Shown here: one piece after another, positions 8,536-18,072 of the stretch
Layout of the letters: every line of letters starts with the position of its first letter
How positions within the stretch are numbered: the stretch's first letter is position 1
NCBI RefSeq assembly: GCF_024704835.1
Contig: NZ_JAMXBE010000019.1
Location: 1 to 64,000, forward strand
Reading direction: 5' to 3'
Length of the DNA: 64,000 nucleotides
Source: Parapedobacter tibetensis
GTDB lineage: Bacteria; Bacteroidota; Bacteroidia; Sphingobacteriales; Sphingobacteriaceae
Translations under genes and position numbers: made by a program
Notes under the pieces: model-generated
The model's input: the letters and a program-made list of their open reading frames with translations, nothing else
Databases searched by the model: none
What the model was told of the DNA's origin: nothing

Positions 8536-9747
8536 GTGAACAATCATCAACATATTCATCGGTTATTTGAAAAATACCTTAATAATTCGTGTACGCCCGA
8601 GGAGGCAGAGGAATTAATCCGCCTGCTACAGTCGGGCGAAGAACGGGCATACGTTGAGCAGCTTATTGACAAGCAGCTGCAAAACAAGGGAGAAATTCCA
8701 GTGGATGATGAAGTGTTAGCCCATGTTTTCGCAAGATTGAACCTTGACCAAAACAGTGGGAAAAATTGGGTTAAAATATCATCATTTTACAAAAAAATAG
8801 CCGCTGTTGCCTTGATTTTCATTGCAATTGCAGTGGGAACGTATTATTATCGCCACCAGGGTCTAAGCAAGGATACTGCTGCAATCACCCATGATGTCGC
8901 TCCCGGAGGCAATCGTGCTACGCTCAAACTTGGGGATGGCCATACCATTAACCTAAGTGCTGAACAAAGCGGTATTATCGTGGGAAATGAAATAACCTAT
9001 GCGGATGGGAGTAAAATAATTGAAAACGGAGCATTGAAAACAACATTCAATTCCATCTCAACGCCCAAAGGAGGTCACTATCAAATCACCCTGCCGGATG
9101 GCACAAACGTGTGGCTCAATGCAGCCAGTACATTAACATACCCGGTCCAATTCGATGGAGATAAAAGAATGGTTGAACTTGAGGGAGAAGCTTATTTCGA
9201 GGTTAGTCATCAGCAATCAACATGCAGTAAACAGCCGAATCGAGACGAAAATAAACGGAAAGCCGATAGCCGAAAGCTGACAGTTAATGTACCATTTATC
9301 GTAAAAACAAAAAACCAAGAAGTGGAAGTGCTCGGCACGCAGTTCAACATCAATGCCTATCCCGATGAAAACACCACAAATACGACGCTGTTGGAAGGCT
9401 CGGTGAAAGTAGTTACCCGGGGGGAAAGCATGCTACTAACACCTGGCCAACAATCCAAAGCGGATGGAGCGGGAATAACCATTGCAAATATAGATGTAGA
9501 AACTGCGGTGGATTGGAAGAATGGAGACTTCGTCTTCGACGGTGAAGACTTAAAAAGCATCATGCGTAAAGTGGCGCGTTGGTATGATGTGGAAGTCGTA
9601 TATAAAGATGACCTGCCAAATGACACCTATAACGCCCAAATATCTCGGAATAAAAACCTCTCCGAAGTATTGCAAGTATTGGAGTTATCGGGAGGGCTGA
9701 TCACTAACATAGAAAACAACACGCTATTTATTTCATCGCCAAGATGA
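8536..9747 (+). CDS. FecR-family anti-sigma factor
   Basis: 403 residues starting at a GTG (8536) preceded by GAGGG at good spacing. The cytoplasmic N-terminus (1-85) should bind the sigma factor and one membrane helix spans about 87-105. The periplasmic part contains the FecR domain (about 170-310, with LPDGTNVWLNAAS and LGTQFNINAY) and a DUF4974-type C-terminal domain that contacts the STN domain of the partner transporter. A Lys/Arg/Asn-rich stretch around residues 228-250 interrupts the FecR domain and looks like a lineage-specific loop. It lies 154 bp after the sigma gene and 192 bp before the susC-like gene. Confidence 0.95.
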   Translation: MNNHQHIHRLFEKYLNNSCTPEEAEELIRLLQSGEERAYVEQLIDKQLQNKGEIPVDDEVLAHVFARLNLDQNSGKNWVKISSFYKKIAAVALIFIAIAVGTYYYRHQGLSKDTAAITHDVAPGGNRATLKLGDGHTINLSAEQSGIIVGNEITYADGSKIIENGALKTTFNSISTPKGGHYQITLPDGTNVWLNAASTLTYPVQFDGDKRMVELEGEAYFEVSHQQSTCSKQPNRDENKRKADSRKLTVNVPFIVKTKNQEVEVLGTQFNINAYPDENTTNTTLLEGSVKVVTRGESMLLTPGQQSKADGAGITIANIDVETAVDWKNGDFVFDGEDLKSIMRKVARWYDVEVVYKDDLPNDTYNAQISRNKNLSEVLQVLELSGGLITNIENNTLFISSPR

Positions 9748-9939
9748 TTAAGCATGAATCACAATGAATTAATATACTAACTAAAAACACACAAATGATG
9801 AAAAAGCGAAACCACACTTAACCAAGGAAGGACTAAAAACCGGGAATGCCCGCCAGCATCCCCGGCAACCACATTGGGAATCCTTCGATCCAATTTTTGC
9901 TGAAATTAAACCAATTGTTAACCCAAAGTTTACAAAGAT

Positions 9940-12900
9940 ATGCATTATATACTTTGCGGCAGTAAACCGTGTTCCTATAAAGCTAAAACTGCCACACTAA
10001 CACATCCGAGATTGGCATTATCGCCATTCATGCCAACGTTCATTTTCCAAATGAAGCTTACTGTTTTAATCATTATTTCTGCCTGTATGCAAGTGAGTGC
10101 CTCTGCCCTAGCCCAGCATGTGACGCTTTCTGAGCAGAAGGCTTCCTTACAAAAGGTACTTAAGGAAATCCGTAAACAGAGCGACGTGGATTTCATCTTT
10201 AAGACCCACCAAATCAAAAAGGCGCATCCCGTAACCATACAAGTAACGGATAAGCCTTTGGAGGAGGTGCTAAAAATGATATTTGCCAATCAACCCATCG
10301 ATTACATGGTAGCGAATAAAACCATTATCGTGCTGGACAAAAAGACACCACCCCCTACTGAACTAGTAAGCCATGTCAAACTGCCGGCACCTCAAGAGGT
10401 CGTTTTGGGACGGGTCGCAACAGCCAACAACGAGCCTTTAGCCGGTGTTAGTGTCACGGAAAAGGGAACCAGCAATGCCACACTGACGAACGACGACGGC
10501 CAATTTTCCCTAAAAGTCGACCATACACCCGCTGTATTGGTACTGACCTACATCGGCTACGTAAGCCAGGAAGTTACCGCCCGTGCAAACACCCCGCTGG
10601 ATGTTGTCCTGCAGGAGGATTTGGCCAATTTGGACGAAGTAGTGGTAGTCGGCTACGGCACCATGAGGAAAAGAGATCTCACCGGCTCGGTGGCATCCGT
10701 ACAGGCCAAGGATTTTAATAAGGGTGTAATTGTGGCACCAGACCAACTTATACAAGGTCGAACAGCCGGTGTGATGGTGATCAACAACACCGGTCAACCC
10801 GGCGGATCTACCACGGTGCGAATTCGAGGGAACTCGTCTATTCGCGCCGGCAACAACCCGTTGTTTGTGGTAGATGGAATTCCCTTGTCGGGCACCTCGG
10901 CCCGTCCGGGTGGTTCCGGTGGATATGGTTCGGACATCGGTAACCCGCTCAGCTACCTTAACCCCAATGATATAGCCAGTATGGATATTTTGAAAGATGC
11001 CTCAGCTACTGCGATATATGGTTCACGAGGTGCCAATGGGGTGGTCATCATCACCACCAAACGTGGCCAGACGGGTAAGCCTACAATGAACGTGATGGCA
11101 TCAGCCGGCTTCTCCAACCTGTTGAAGAAGCCCGAAGTGCTCACGGGTAACGAGTTTAGGCAGGCGCTGCAATTTTATGCGCCGGATGATACCGAAGCAG
11201 ATTTTGGGGGCGATGTGTATGCCTTTGATGCCATCACCCGATCGGCTATGACCCAGAATTATTCATTGGATGTATCTGGGGGTAACGAGGACGGAAGATA
11301 CCGGATTTCCACCGGTTACTTGGATCAGAACGGCATTGTTGAGACCTCCCGCTTGCGGAAATACACGGCAAATTTGAGCAGCAACTTCCGGTTTTTAGAA
11401 AGCAAGAAATTGGGACTGGACATTAGCGTGCTGGCAACTCAAACCGATGAAAATATAGCGCCGATAGACGCAGGAGTGGGTTTTGCCGGAAACGTGATTT
11501 CCCAGGCCCTGCAATGGAACCCAACGCGCCCCCTGCACGATAGTGAGGGCAATCTGACCTTTGTGACTTCAAATCTCATTAACCCACTCACATCCTTGGA
11601 GGCTTATAAGGATAATGCGGTGGTCAATACGATCTTGGCCAGTATCTCTCCTTCTTATAAGATAACGGATGAGCTGGAATATAAGTTTCTATACAGCCTG
11701 ACCCGGCAAACTGGTCGGCGGACAGGCCGCTTTGTTGCCGGGATGATCAATCCTAGTGATGTAAATAACGGTGCAGCATTTATCGGAAATAATTCAGAGA
11801 CCAATCATCAACTCACCCACACACTTTCGTTCAACAAGGAGATTGCGACTTCGCTCAACCTGAATGCCATGATCGGTTACGAATACCTGAGCTACGACAT
11901 CCGGTGGAATTCGGAAAGCGGGAGCGGATTTTCCGAATTGGGTGGACTCGACTATTACGACTACCTCGACTACTCCATAGCCAGTAACCGGTCGATTGAT
12001 TCCTACCGGAGCCCGACCAATGAACTACAGTCGTTTTTTGCCCGGGCGTCCTTGAACTATGCAGACCGGTATATCTTCACCGGTACCATCCGGCGCGACG
12101 GCTCCACGAAATTCGGCGAAAACAACAAGTACGCCAACTTCCCCTCGCTGGCGTTCGCCTGGAACATCTCCAACGAAGCGTTCATGGAAGGTAATGAGTT
12201 GTTCGACAACCTCAAGCTGCGGTTGGGTTGGGGTAAGACCGGTAACCAGGAGTTTCCGTCAGGCGCTTCAAGGGACCGCTATGTCTTCGCCGCACAGGCT
12301 ATCAGCCAAGCCAACTTCGGCAATCCTGATCTCCGGTGGGAGAGCTCGGCTACCATAAACGCAGGCATCGATTTCGGACTATTCCAGAACCGGCTCTCGG
12401 GGTCGGTGGATTATTTCCGCAAGAGTACCACCGACGCATTGTTTGAGCAGACGCTCGCCCAGCCTGCACCCAGCGGTAGGATTTGGGTAAACCTGGATGG
12501 GGAGATTATCAATGAAGGTGTGGAGCTCGCTTTATCCGGTAATATTATCCAAAACGACAATTGGAACTGGAACCTAGCTGCCAATGCCACCTACCTGAAA
12601 AACAATGTGAATGGCTTGCTCGGCTACTATGAGACGGCAGCCCTGCGTGGGCAAGGTTTTTCAGGTGTGCTGGGGCAACGCATGGCGAACGGTCAACCGC
12701 TGAACGTTTGGTACTTGGCCATGTTTGAGGGGATTGACCCGGAAACGGGCATGAGCATGTATAGGGGGCTCGATGGTACTGTCAGTACATCGGTGGATCC
12801 CGCGCTAAACAAATTCTATGTAAATAGTCCGAATCCTAATTATTTACTGGGTATCTCGACCGATGTAACGTATAAAAAGTTCACGGCGACCGTAAACATG

Positions 12901-13302
12901 CATGGGGCTTTTGGCCACTACTTGTTCAACAACACCATGGCTACCGTATTGGGTGTGAATAATTTGACCAATCGGAACATTGCCAAGTCGGTCTTCAATA
13001 CGCAGGTGCGTGAATCCACCTCTAATTCGGCAGCACCATCTACCCGATACCTGGAGAAGGGTGATTTCCTGAAGCTATCCAATGCGACACTGAGCTACAA
13101 CGTAGGCAACATTGGCCATGCCATCCGGAACCTGAACGTCTCGTTGACTGGACAGAATCTACTGGTCTTTACAGGATACAAGGGATTTGACCCCGAGGTG
13201 AATACCGATGGCTCGACCAACGACATACCGTCTCTCGGTATTGAATATATCCCCTACCCGCCCGCCCGTACCTTTCTTTTAGGTGTTAATTTTTCACTAT
13301 AG
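9940..13302 (+). CDS. SusC/RagA-family TonB-dependent transporter with STN domain
   Basis: Outer-membrane TonB-dependent glycan importer. In order: signal peptide, STN (secretin/TonB short N-terminal) domain at about 65-120, a carboxypeptidase-regulatory-like domain at about 150-235, the EVVVVGYG segment, a plug domain (about 240-360, with NNPLFVVDGIP), and a barrel to the C-terminus. The STN domain is what couples it to the FecR/sigma pair upstream. The reading frame starts at 9940 (1120 aa), but the recognisable signal peptide starts at MKLTVLIII (10051). Initiation at 10030 or 10051 is at least as likely; the TATACTTTG at 9947-9955 would suit a promoter if so. Transported glycan unknown; no glycoside hydrolase is linked. 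Confidence 0.95.
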   Translation: MHYILCGSKPCSYKAKTATLTHPRLALSPFMPTFIFQMKLTVLIIISACMQVSASALAQHVTLSEQKASLQKVLKEIRKQSDVDFIFKTHQIKKAHPVTIQVTDKPLEEVLKMIFANQPIDYMVANKTIIVLDKKTPPPTELVSHVKLPAPQEVVLGRVATANNEPLAGVSVTEKGTSNATLTNDDGQFSLKVDHTPAVLVLTYIGYVSQEVTARANTPLDVVLQEDLANLDEVVVVGYGTMRKRDLTGSVASVQAKDFNKGVIVAPDQLIQGRTAGVMVINNTGQPGGSTTVRIRGNSSIRAGNNPLFVVDGIPLSGTSARPGGSGGYGSDIGNPLSYLNPNDIASMDILKDASATAIYGSRGANGVVIITTKRGQTGKPTMNVMASAGFSNLLKKPEVLTGNEFRQALQFYAPDDTEADFGGDVYAFDAITRSAMTQNYSLDVSGGNEDGRYRISTGYLDQNGIVETSRLRKYTANLSSNFRFLESKKLGLDISVLATQTDENIAPIDAGVGFAGNVISQALQWNPTRPLHDSEGNLTFVTSNLINPLTSLEAYKDNAVVNTILASISPSYKITDELEYKFLYSLTRQTGRRTGRFVAGMINPSDVNNGAAFIGNNSETNHQLTHTLSFNKEIATSLNLNAMIGYEYLSYDIRWNSESGSGFSELGGLDYYDYLDYSIASNRSIDSYRSPTNELQSFFARASLNYADRYIFTGTIRRDGSTKFGENNKYANFPSLAFAWNISNEAFMEGNELFDNLKLRLGWGKTGNQEFPSGASRDRYVFAAQAISQANFGNPDLRWESSATINAGIDFGLFQNRLSGSVDYFRKSTTDALFEQTLAQPAPSGRIWVNLDGEIINEGVELALSGNIIQNDNWNWNLAANATYLKNNVNGLLGYYETAALRGQGFSGVLGQRMANGQPLNVWYLAMFEGIDPETGMSMYRGLDGTVSTSVDPALNKFYVNSPNPNYLLGISTDVTYKKFTATVNMHGAFGHYLFNNTMATVLGVNNLTNRNIAKSVFNTQVRESTSNSAAPSTRYLEKGDFLKLSNATLSYNVGNIGHAIRNLNVSLTGQNLLVFTGYKGFDPEVNTDGSTNDIPSLGIEYIPYPPARTFLLGVNFSL

Positions 13303-13317
13303 TAAATTATTGCAATC

Positions 13318-14871
13318 ATGAAGACATATTTCAGATTATATAGCGCGATTTCACTCCTCATTGCCGGATTCTCCTTGTCTTGCACCGATCTGGATGAACA
13401 GCTCAGGAGTGAGCTGGAGCAAGGAGTGGCAAACGTCAATACGGCTGATTTGCTGATTGGGGCCTACTCGGCATTAAATACCCCGTACCACCAAAATCAG
13501 CGGTGGGTGCTGGAGGAGATTTCAAGTGATGCGGCCATGGCCCCCACCCGGGGTGGCGACTGGGATGACAACGGTATTTACAGGGCCATCCATCAGCACA
13601 CCTGGAATGCTGATAATTCATTTATGAACAATACATTCAACAGTTTGCTGACAGCGCAATTCCAGGCTTCTAATGTACTGCGCAACAACCCTACAGCGCA
13701 ACAGGCCGCTGAAGCCCGCTTTATCCGTGCACTCAGCATGTACGATGTGTTGAGTCTATGGGGGATGGTACCCTATCGCGAGGAGTTGGAGGATTTCCGG
13801 GTGCCTCCCGTTACGCTTCAGGCACAAGAGGCCATTGATTTCATGGCTAATGAGCTGAATGACATCATGGACGACCTTCCGAGCACGGGCGCTGCCTATG
13901 TGGCCAACCAAAATGCTGCGAGGATGCTGTTGATGAAGCTGCATTTGAATAAAGGGGTATTCCTTAACCGGGAGAGTCCGGTATTCGAGGCGGCTGATAT
14001 GAACCAAGTGATTACGCTGGCTAATCAAATTACGGCGAGCAACCGCTATGAGATTTCCAATCCCGGCAAATACTTCGATAATTTTGCGCCCGATAACCAC
14101 ACGGCCTCGACGGAGAACATCTTTACGCTATACAATGAATTCGGCGTACGGGGTGGAAGCATGGATCGTACATGGAATACGATCGCGCATTATAATATGG
14201 TACCGGGAGGATGGAACGGCTGGTGTACCCTTTCGAACTATTACGACTTATTTGATGAGGGAGATGAACGGTTGGGCATCTATTACGACTACCCGGCAGA
14301 CACGATGACCAACCCCGGTCAGCGACGTAATGTCGGTTTTTTCATCGGACAGCAGTACAACCTGAGTACCGATAGGCCGTTGATGGCCAGGAATCCTTCC
14401 AGCCAACCGCTGGTTTTCGCGAGGGAAGTGACGCTCAGGACATCGGGCAATACCTTGGAAACCGCGGGTATACGGGTGTTGAAATATGCATTCGACTATA
14501 GTGTGCCTTCCGGGCAGCGGAACAACGACTGGGTGGTATTCCGGTATGCCGATGTCTTATTAATGCAGGCCGAAGCCATGTTGCGCGGCGGTACGGGCAC
14601 AGTGGCGCAAGCACTGGTATTGGTAAATGCCATACGGACCAACCGTGGCGTCCTACCATTGACGGCCCTCACATTGGATGAGCTGTTGGCGGAGCGTGGA
14701 CGGGAACTCTATTGGGAAGGATGGAGAAGGCAAGATTTAATACGCTTTGGCAAGTTCTTGGAACCATGGCAAGAAAAGCCTGCTGACGCTGGGCCACATA
14801 CGTTGGTATATCCCATTCCAAGCCAGCAATTGGCTGTTAACCCCAATCTGGAACAAAATCCTGGGTACTGA
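13318..14871 (+). CDS. SusD/RagB-family glycan-binding lipoprotein
   Basis: 517-residue surface lipoprotein partner of the SusC-like transporter 15 bp upstream. The lipobox SLSC lies at residues 19-22. Early conserved blocks of the family are present: ADLLIGAYSALN and, after a helical repeat region, EARFIRALSMYDVLSLWGMVPY. The C-terminal RGRELYWEGWRRQDLIRFGKF block is the usual SusD signature. It caps the transporter and binds substrate at the cell surface. It is the last gene of the locus, with a hairpin terminator 19 bp downstream. Confidence 0.95.
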   Translation: MKTYFRLYSAISLLIAGFSLSCTDLDEQLRSELEQGVANVNTADLLIGAYSALNTPYHQNQRWVLEEISSDAAMAPTRGGDWDDNGIYRAIHQHTWNADNSFMNNTFNSLLTAQFQASNVLRNNPTAQQAAEARFIRALSMYDVLSLWGMVPYREELEDFRVPPVTLQAQEAIDFMANELNDIMDDLPSTGAAYVANQNAARMLLMKLHLNKGVFLNRESPVFEAADMNQVITLANQITASNRYEISNPGKYFDNFAPDNHTASTENIFTLYNEFGVRGGSMDRTWNTIAHYNMVPGGWNGWCTLSNYYDLFDEGDERLGIYYDYPADTMTNPGQRRNVGFFIGQQYNLSTDRPLMARNPSSQPLVFAREVTLRTSGNTLETAGIRVLKYAFDYSVPSGQRNNDWVVFRYADVLLMQAEAMLRGGTGTVAQALVLVNAIRTNRGVLPLTALTLDELLAERGRELYWEGWRRQDLIRFGKFLEPWQEKPADAGPHTLVYPIPSQQLAVNPNLEQNPGY

Positions 14872-14889
14872 TTCTTAGGTAGATTAGTT

Positions 14890-14918
14890 AAGAGGGCGTC
14901 AAAAAAAGGCGCCCTCTT
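14890..14918 (+). terminator. Hairpin terminator after susD
   Basis: 9-bp perfect stem (AAGAGGGCG / CGCCCTCTT) with an A-rich 11-nt loop directly after the susD-like stop, followed by a short pyrimidine run. It closes the sigma/FecR/susCD locus. Confidence 0.75.
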
Positions 14919-15073
14919 CTGTTACCCATTAACCACTCAGCCAACCTTGTTGTTAGCAGGTATCATCTTACTTGGACATAGTGCCTTGGATTAGGATACT
15001 TGGCTACGGACTCAAGTACGCATCAAGTTTCCAGGACACCCACCTTGGCAGGATCGGGAAGTCGGGCAATTGA

Positions 15074-15877
15074 TTACTCTTCTTCGGAGGAAGGAACCAA
15101 TGTGATGGTGCCAATGTCCGATACGATGCCGAACGTAACTGGCACACCGGGCTTTTCGTAAACCGCTAAGCCGGATGCTTCATCCGGTTCCGCCACCACC
15201 GTATAGGTGCCTTCAGGCAATCCACTAAACATGAAAAATCCATCTGCATTAGGAATGGCGCTTGCCGTGTCTGCTTCATTGATGGCATAAACGATGGGAT
15301 TGGCCTCCATGGGCTCCACCATACCCCTGATCCGGCCATCGGTCAGTTCCGTAAACACCCGAATCACAGGCTTTAGTTTGTATGAGCCGTTGCCTGTCTC
15401 CACGATAGAGCGGGCAGCATCGAAATCGGTCCACATCGTATACGCTCCATTAGGCATCAATTCCTGATGGATGTTGAATTTCAATCCACTCTGTTGACCC
15501 GAAGGCACGTCTAATGGGTGTTCCATGCCATCAACCACGATGGAATTGTTCTCCCCCAATATGAAACGCACCTGCGAAAGCCGCCCCGCTGGGAGTTCTG
15601 CCGTACAGAGCAGGGTATCCACACCATTCCGGTACTCCAGCAAATCGTAAACGCCGGGAACCAACAGGTCTACCGTAGTCCATCCAGCCTCATCGGTATG
15701 GAATTCCACCTGCTGCACGTCCAGATACAGTGCATCGAATGCACCGGGCGCGTCGGTTAACCGAAGATCTAGTTTTGCGGTTCCAGCAGATTGCGGATCA
15801 CCCTTACTGCATGCACCAAAGAACACCAAAGCACATACCCATGCCAATAACGGCAAAACAAGTCGCTTCTTCATCAT
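15074..15877 (-). CDS. DUF4382 domain lipoprotein
   Basis: 267-residue lipoprotein with lipobox FGAC at 20-23. The segment after it (KLDLRLTDAPGAFDALYLDVQQVEFH) is the typical start of DUF4382, a beta-sandwich domain of secreted bacterial and archaeal proteins with no known function. The C-terminal 80 residues (GMVEPMEANPIVYAINEAD onward) look like a second carboxypeptidase-regulatory-like beta domain. Its ATG overlaps the stop of the upstream 66-codon gene by 4 bp, so the two are translationally coupled. Confidence 0.85.
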   Translation of the reverse strand: MMKKRLVLPLLAWVCALVFFGACSKGDPQSAGTAKLDLRLTDAPGAFDALYLDVQQVEFHTDEAGWTTVDLLVPGVYDLLEYRNGVDTLLCTAELPAGRLSQVRFILGENNSIVVDGMEHPLDVPSGQQSGLKFNIHQELMPNGAYTMWTDFDAARSIVETGNGSYKLKPVIRVFTELTDGRIRGMVEPMEANPIVYAINEADTASAIPNADGFFMFSGLPEGTYTVVAEPDEASGLAVYEKPGVPVTFGIVSDIGTITLVPSSEEE

Positions 15878-16074
15878 CTCTCGTTAATATGGTTATAAAA
15901 CAAAAACTTATTTTTCTTTTGTCCCGGAGCGTGTTCACGGGCGGATTTCTTGCCAGTAATCTTCTTGGCTTGGCCAGGAGGCACTTTTCCACTCTTCCCA
16001 GCTGTGCGTACCGCACATGAACCCAGCCATAATACCGACATGGCTAGGATCAACATCATCATTATCTTTCTCAT
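15874..16074 (-). CDS. Small lipoprotein with PPGQAKK motif
   Basis: 66-residue lipoprotein: lipobox LGSC at 17-20, then a short basic tail with PPGQAKKITG and HAPGQKKNK. Similar small proteins are widespread in Bacteroidota and are sometimes automatically labelled 'quinol oxidase subunit 4', a name not supported by anything visible here. An AAAGGAG ribosome site lies just upstream of the ATG, unusually good for this phylum. Overlaps the DUF4382 gene by 4 bp. Function unknown. Confidence 0.8.
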   Translation of the reverse strand: MRKIMMMLILAMSVLWLGSCAVRTAGKSGKVPPGQAKKITGKKSAREHAPGQKKNKFLFYNHINER

Positions 16075-16185
16075 ACACTCCTTTATATTACAATAAAAAT
16101 GTTACAATAAACAAGTGTTCAAAAACTTTGCCTTATTGTTAACGTATTGATAATAAAGAATTTCAATAATTCGATGTTGTCTACT

Positions 16186-17985
16186 TTATGGTACATGGAA
16201 ATACGCGGTCACGGCCTGTGCCTGTTTATCCGTGAGTACCTCCCGGAGCCGCTCTGGCGTGGCTTCACGGATTTGCTTCACGGATTTAAATGCCTTCAGC
16301 AACCGTTCGGCTGATGTTTTACCAATGCCGGGAATTTGTTCCAGCTCCGATCGGAACGTATTGCGGCTCCGTTGCTTGCGATGGAAGGTGATGCCGAAAC
16401 GATGGGCTTCATCACGCAGGTGTTGGATTACTTTCAGGGTTTCGGATTTCTTGTCAAGGTACATGGGATATTGGTCGCCCGGATAATATAGCTCTTCCAA
16501 TCGTTTGGCAATGCCGATGATCGTTATCTGTTTATCTATTCCGAGCAGCCTCAAGCTCTTCAGGGCCGAGGAAAGCTGACCTTTGCCCCCATCGATAATA
16601 ATGAGCTGTGGAAGCGTCTGCCCCTCATCCAATAATCTTTTATATCGCCTGTGCACGGCCTCCTCCATCGTGGCGAAATCGTTAGGGCCTATCACGGTCT
16701 TCACATTGAAATGCCGGTAATCTTTTTTAAAGGGCTTAGCGTCCCTGAATACGACCACAGCCGATACGGGATATTTACCTTGGAAGTTAGAGTTATCGAA
16801 ACATTCGATATGCCGGGGTAGCACATTCATTCGGAGGTCGTGCTGCATTTGAGCCAGTACACGTTCGGTCCTCAGTTCAGGGTTAAGTTTTTCATACTGA
16901 TTGAGACGTTCCTTTTTGAAATATAAGGTGTTCTTCAATGAGAGATCGAGCAGATTTTTCCTTTCCCCTTGTTTCGGAACGGTGAATTTCAGGTTTTCTG
17001 CTTCAATATCGATGTCGAAGGGCACAATGATCTCCTTGGAGGTACTGTTAAACCGATTCCGGATTTCCGGGATGGCCAGGCTCAACAGTTCGGCATCTCC
17101 TTCATCAAGGCGTTTCTTCATCTCCACGGTCTGCGTTTGAATAATCACACCGTTCATAACCTTGAGGTAATTGACAAAGGCGTAGCTCTGCTCGGAGGCA
17201 ATGCTGAATACGTCTACGTTGGTGATGGAAGAGTTGACCACGGTGGATTTGCTTTGGTAGCGATCCAACAGGTCGAGCTTAGCCTTGAGTTGGTGGGCGT
17301 ATTCAAAGTTCAGATCGGCTACTGCACGATCCAAATGGCCCTTTATTCGCCGAATCACTATCCCGATCTTGCCGTTAAGGATATCACGGATATCATTTAA
17401 GCTTTTTTCATAATCATCCTCCAGCTGATAGCCCTCGCAGGGCCCCTTACAGTTGCCTATTTGATACTCCAGGCATACCTTGAATTTACCTTTGCTGATA
17501 TTCTCCGGGCTGAGGGCCAGGTTGCAGGTACGCAGCGGATAGAGCTCACGGATGGTATCCATGATCGCATGCATCATGCCCACGGAGGCATAGGGACCAA
17601 AATATTTGGAGCCGTCCTTGACGATTTTCCGGGTGGGGAAGATACGTGGGAAACGTTCGTTTTTGATGACAATCCATGGATAGGTTTTGTCATCCTTGAG
17701 CATGACATTATATCGAGGCTGGTGTTTTTTTATCAGGCTGTTTTCAAGCAACCATGCATCAATCTCCGTGTCTACAATGGTAAATGTGATGCGATTGATT
17801 TTACGCACCAGCACTTGGGTCTTACCATTGAGTTGGTTGTTTTTTACGAAATAAGAACTAATCCTATTTTTGAGGTCTTTGGCTTTCCCGATGTAGATGA
17901 GCTCATCCTTCGCGTCCCAGTATTGGTATACACCCGGTTTATGGGGTACATGCTCAAGTGCTTTACGGTAGTCGAATTTGGTCAC
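16186..17985 (-). CDS. uvrC: Excinuclease ABC subunit C
   Basis: 599-residue nucleotide excision repair nuclease that makes the incisions around a lesion in the UvrB-DNA complex. Visible in order: the GIY-YIG domain (KPGVYQYWD and LIYIGKAKDL, about 16-40), the UVR motif (around 205-240, FEYAHQLKAKLDLL), the RNase H-like C-terminal nuclease (IECFDNSNFQG and LIIIDGGKGQL), and a terminal helix-hairpin-helix (EQIPGIGKTSAERLL). The start is GTG at 17985 with AAAAGGAG about 7 nt upstream. Normal length, no oddities. The preceding gap carries copy B of the CGCAAAG repeat. Confidence 0.97.
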   Translation of the reverse strand: MTKFDYRKALEHVPHKPGVYQYWDAKDELIYIGKAKDLKNRISSYFVKNNQLNGKTQVLVRKINRITFTIVDTEIDAWLLENSLIKKHQPRYNVMLKDDKTYPWIVIKNERFPRIFPTRKIVKDGSKYFGPYASVGMMHAIMDTIRELYPLRTCNLALSPENISKGKFKVCLEYQIGNCKGPCEGYQLEDDYEKSLNDIRDILNGKIGIVIRRIKGHLDRAVADLNFEYAHQLKAKLDLLDRYQSKSTVVNSSITNVDVFSIASEQSYAFVNYLKVMNGVIIQTQTVEMKKRLDEGDAELLSLAIPEIRNRFNSTSKEIIVPFDIDIEAENLKFTVPKQGERKNLLDLSLKNTLYFKKERLNQYEKLNPELRTERVLAQMQHDLRMNVLPRHIECFDNSNFQGKYPVSAVVVFRDAKPFKKDYRHFNVKTVIGPNDFATMEEAVHRRYKRLLDEGQTLPQLIIIDGGKGQLSSALKSLRLLGIDKQITIIGIAKRLEELYYPGDQYPMYLDKKSETLKVIQHLRDEAHRFGITFHRKQRSRNTFRSELEQIPGIGKTSAERLLKAFKSVKQIREATPERLREVLTDKQAQAVTAYFHVP

Positions 17986-17997
17986 TGCGTACTCCTT

Positions 17998-18070
17998 TTC
18001 TCGCGCAAAGACGCTAAGGCGCTAAGTATTATTAGATTCGCTTGGCGTCTCTGCGACTTTGCGTGAAACA
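17998..18070. repeat. CGCAAAG-type palindromic intergenic repeat, copy B
   Basis: Imperfect palindrome: CGCAAAGACGCTAAGGCG on the left and GGCGTCTCTGCGACTTTGCG on the right. On the minus strand it begins GTTTCACGCAAAG, as copy A (2148) does. It sits between the PBP stop codon and the uvrC ribosome site, and could fold in the transcript. Confidence 0.75.
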
Positions 18071-18072
18071 AC

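Noticed and set aside
15874-16074. Quinol oxidase subunit 4
   Set aside because: The name is used for similar small proteins, but this is a 66-residue lipoprotein without membrane helices of an oxidase subunit.
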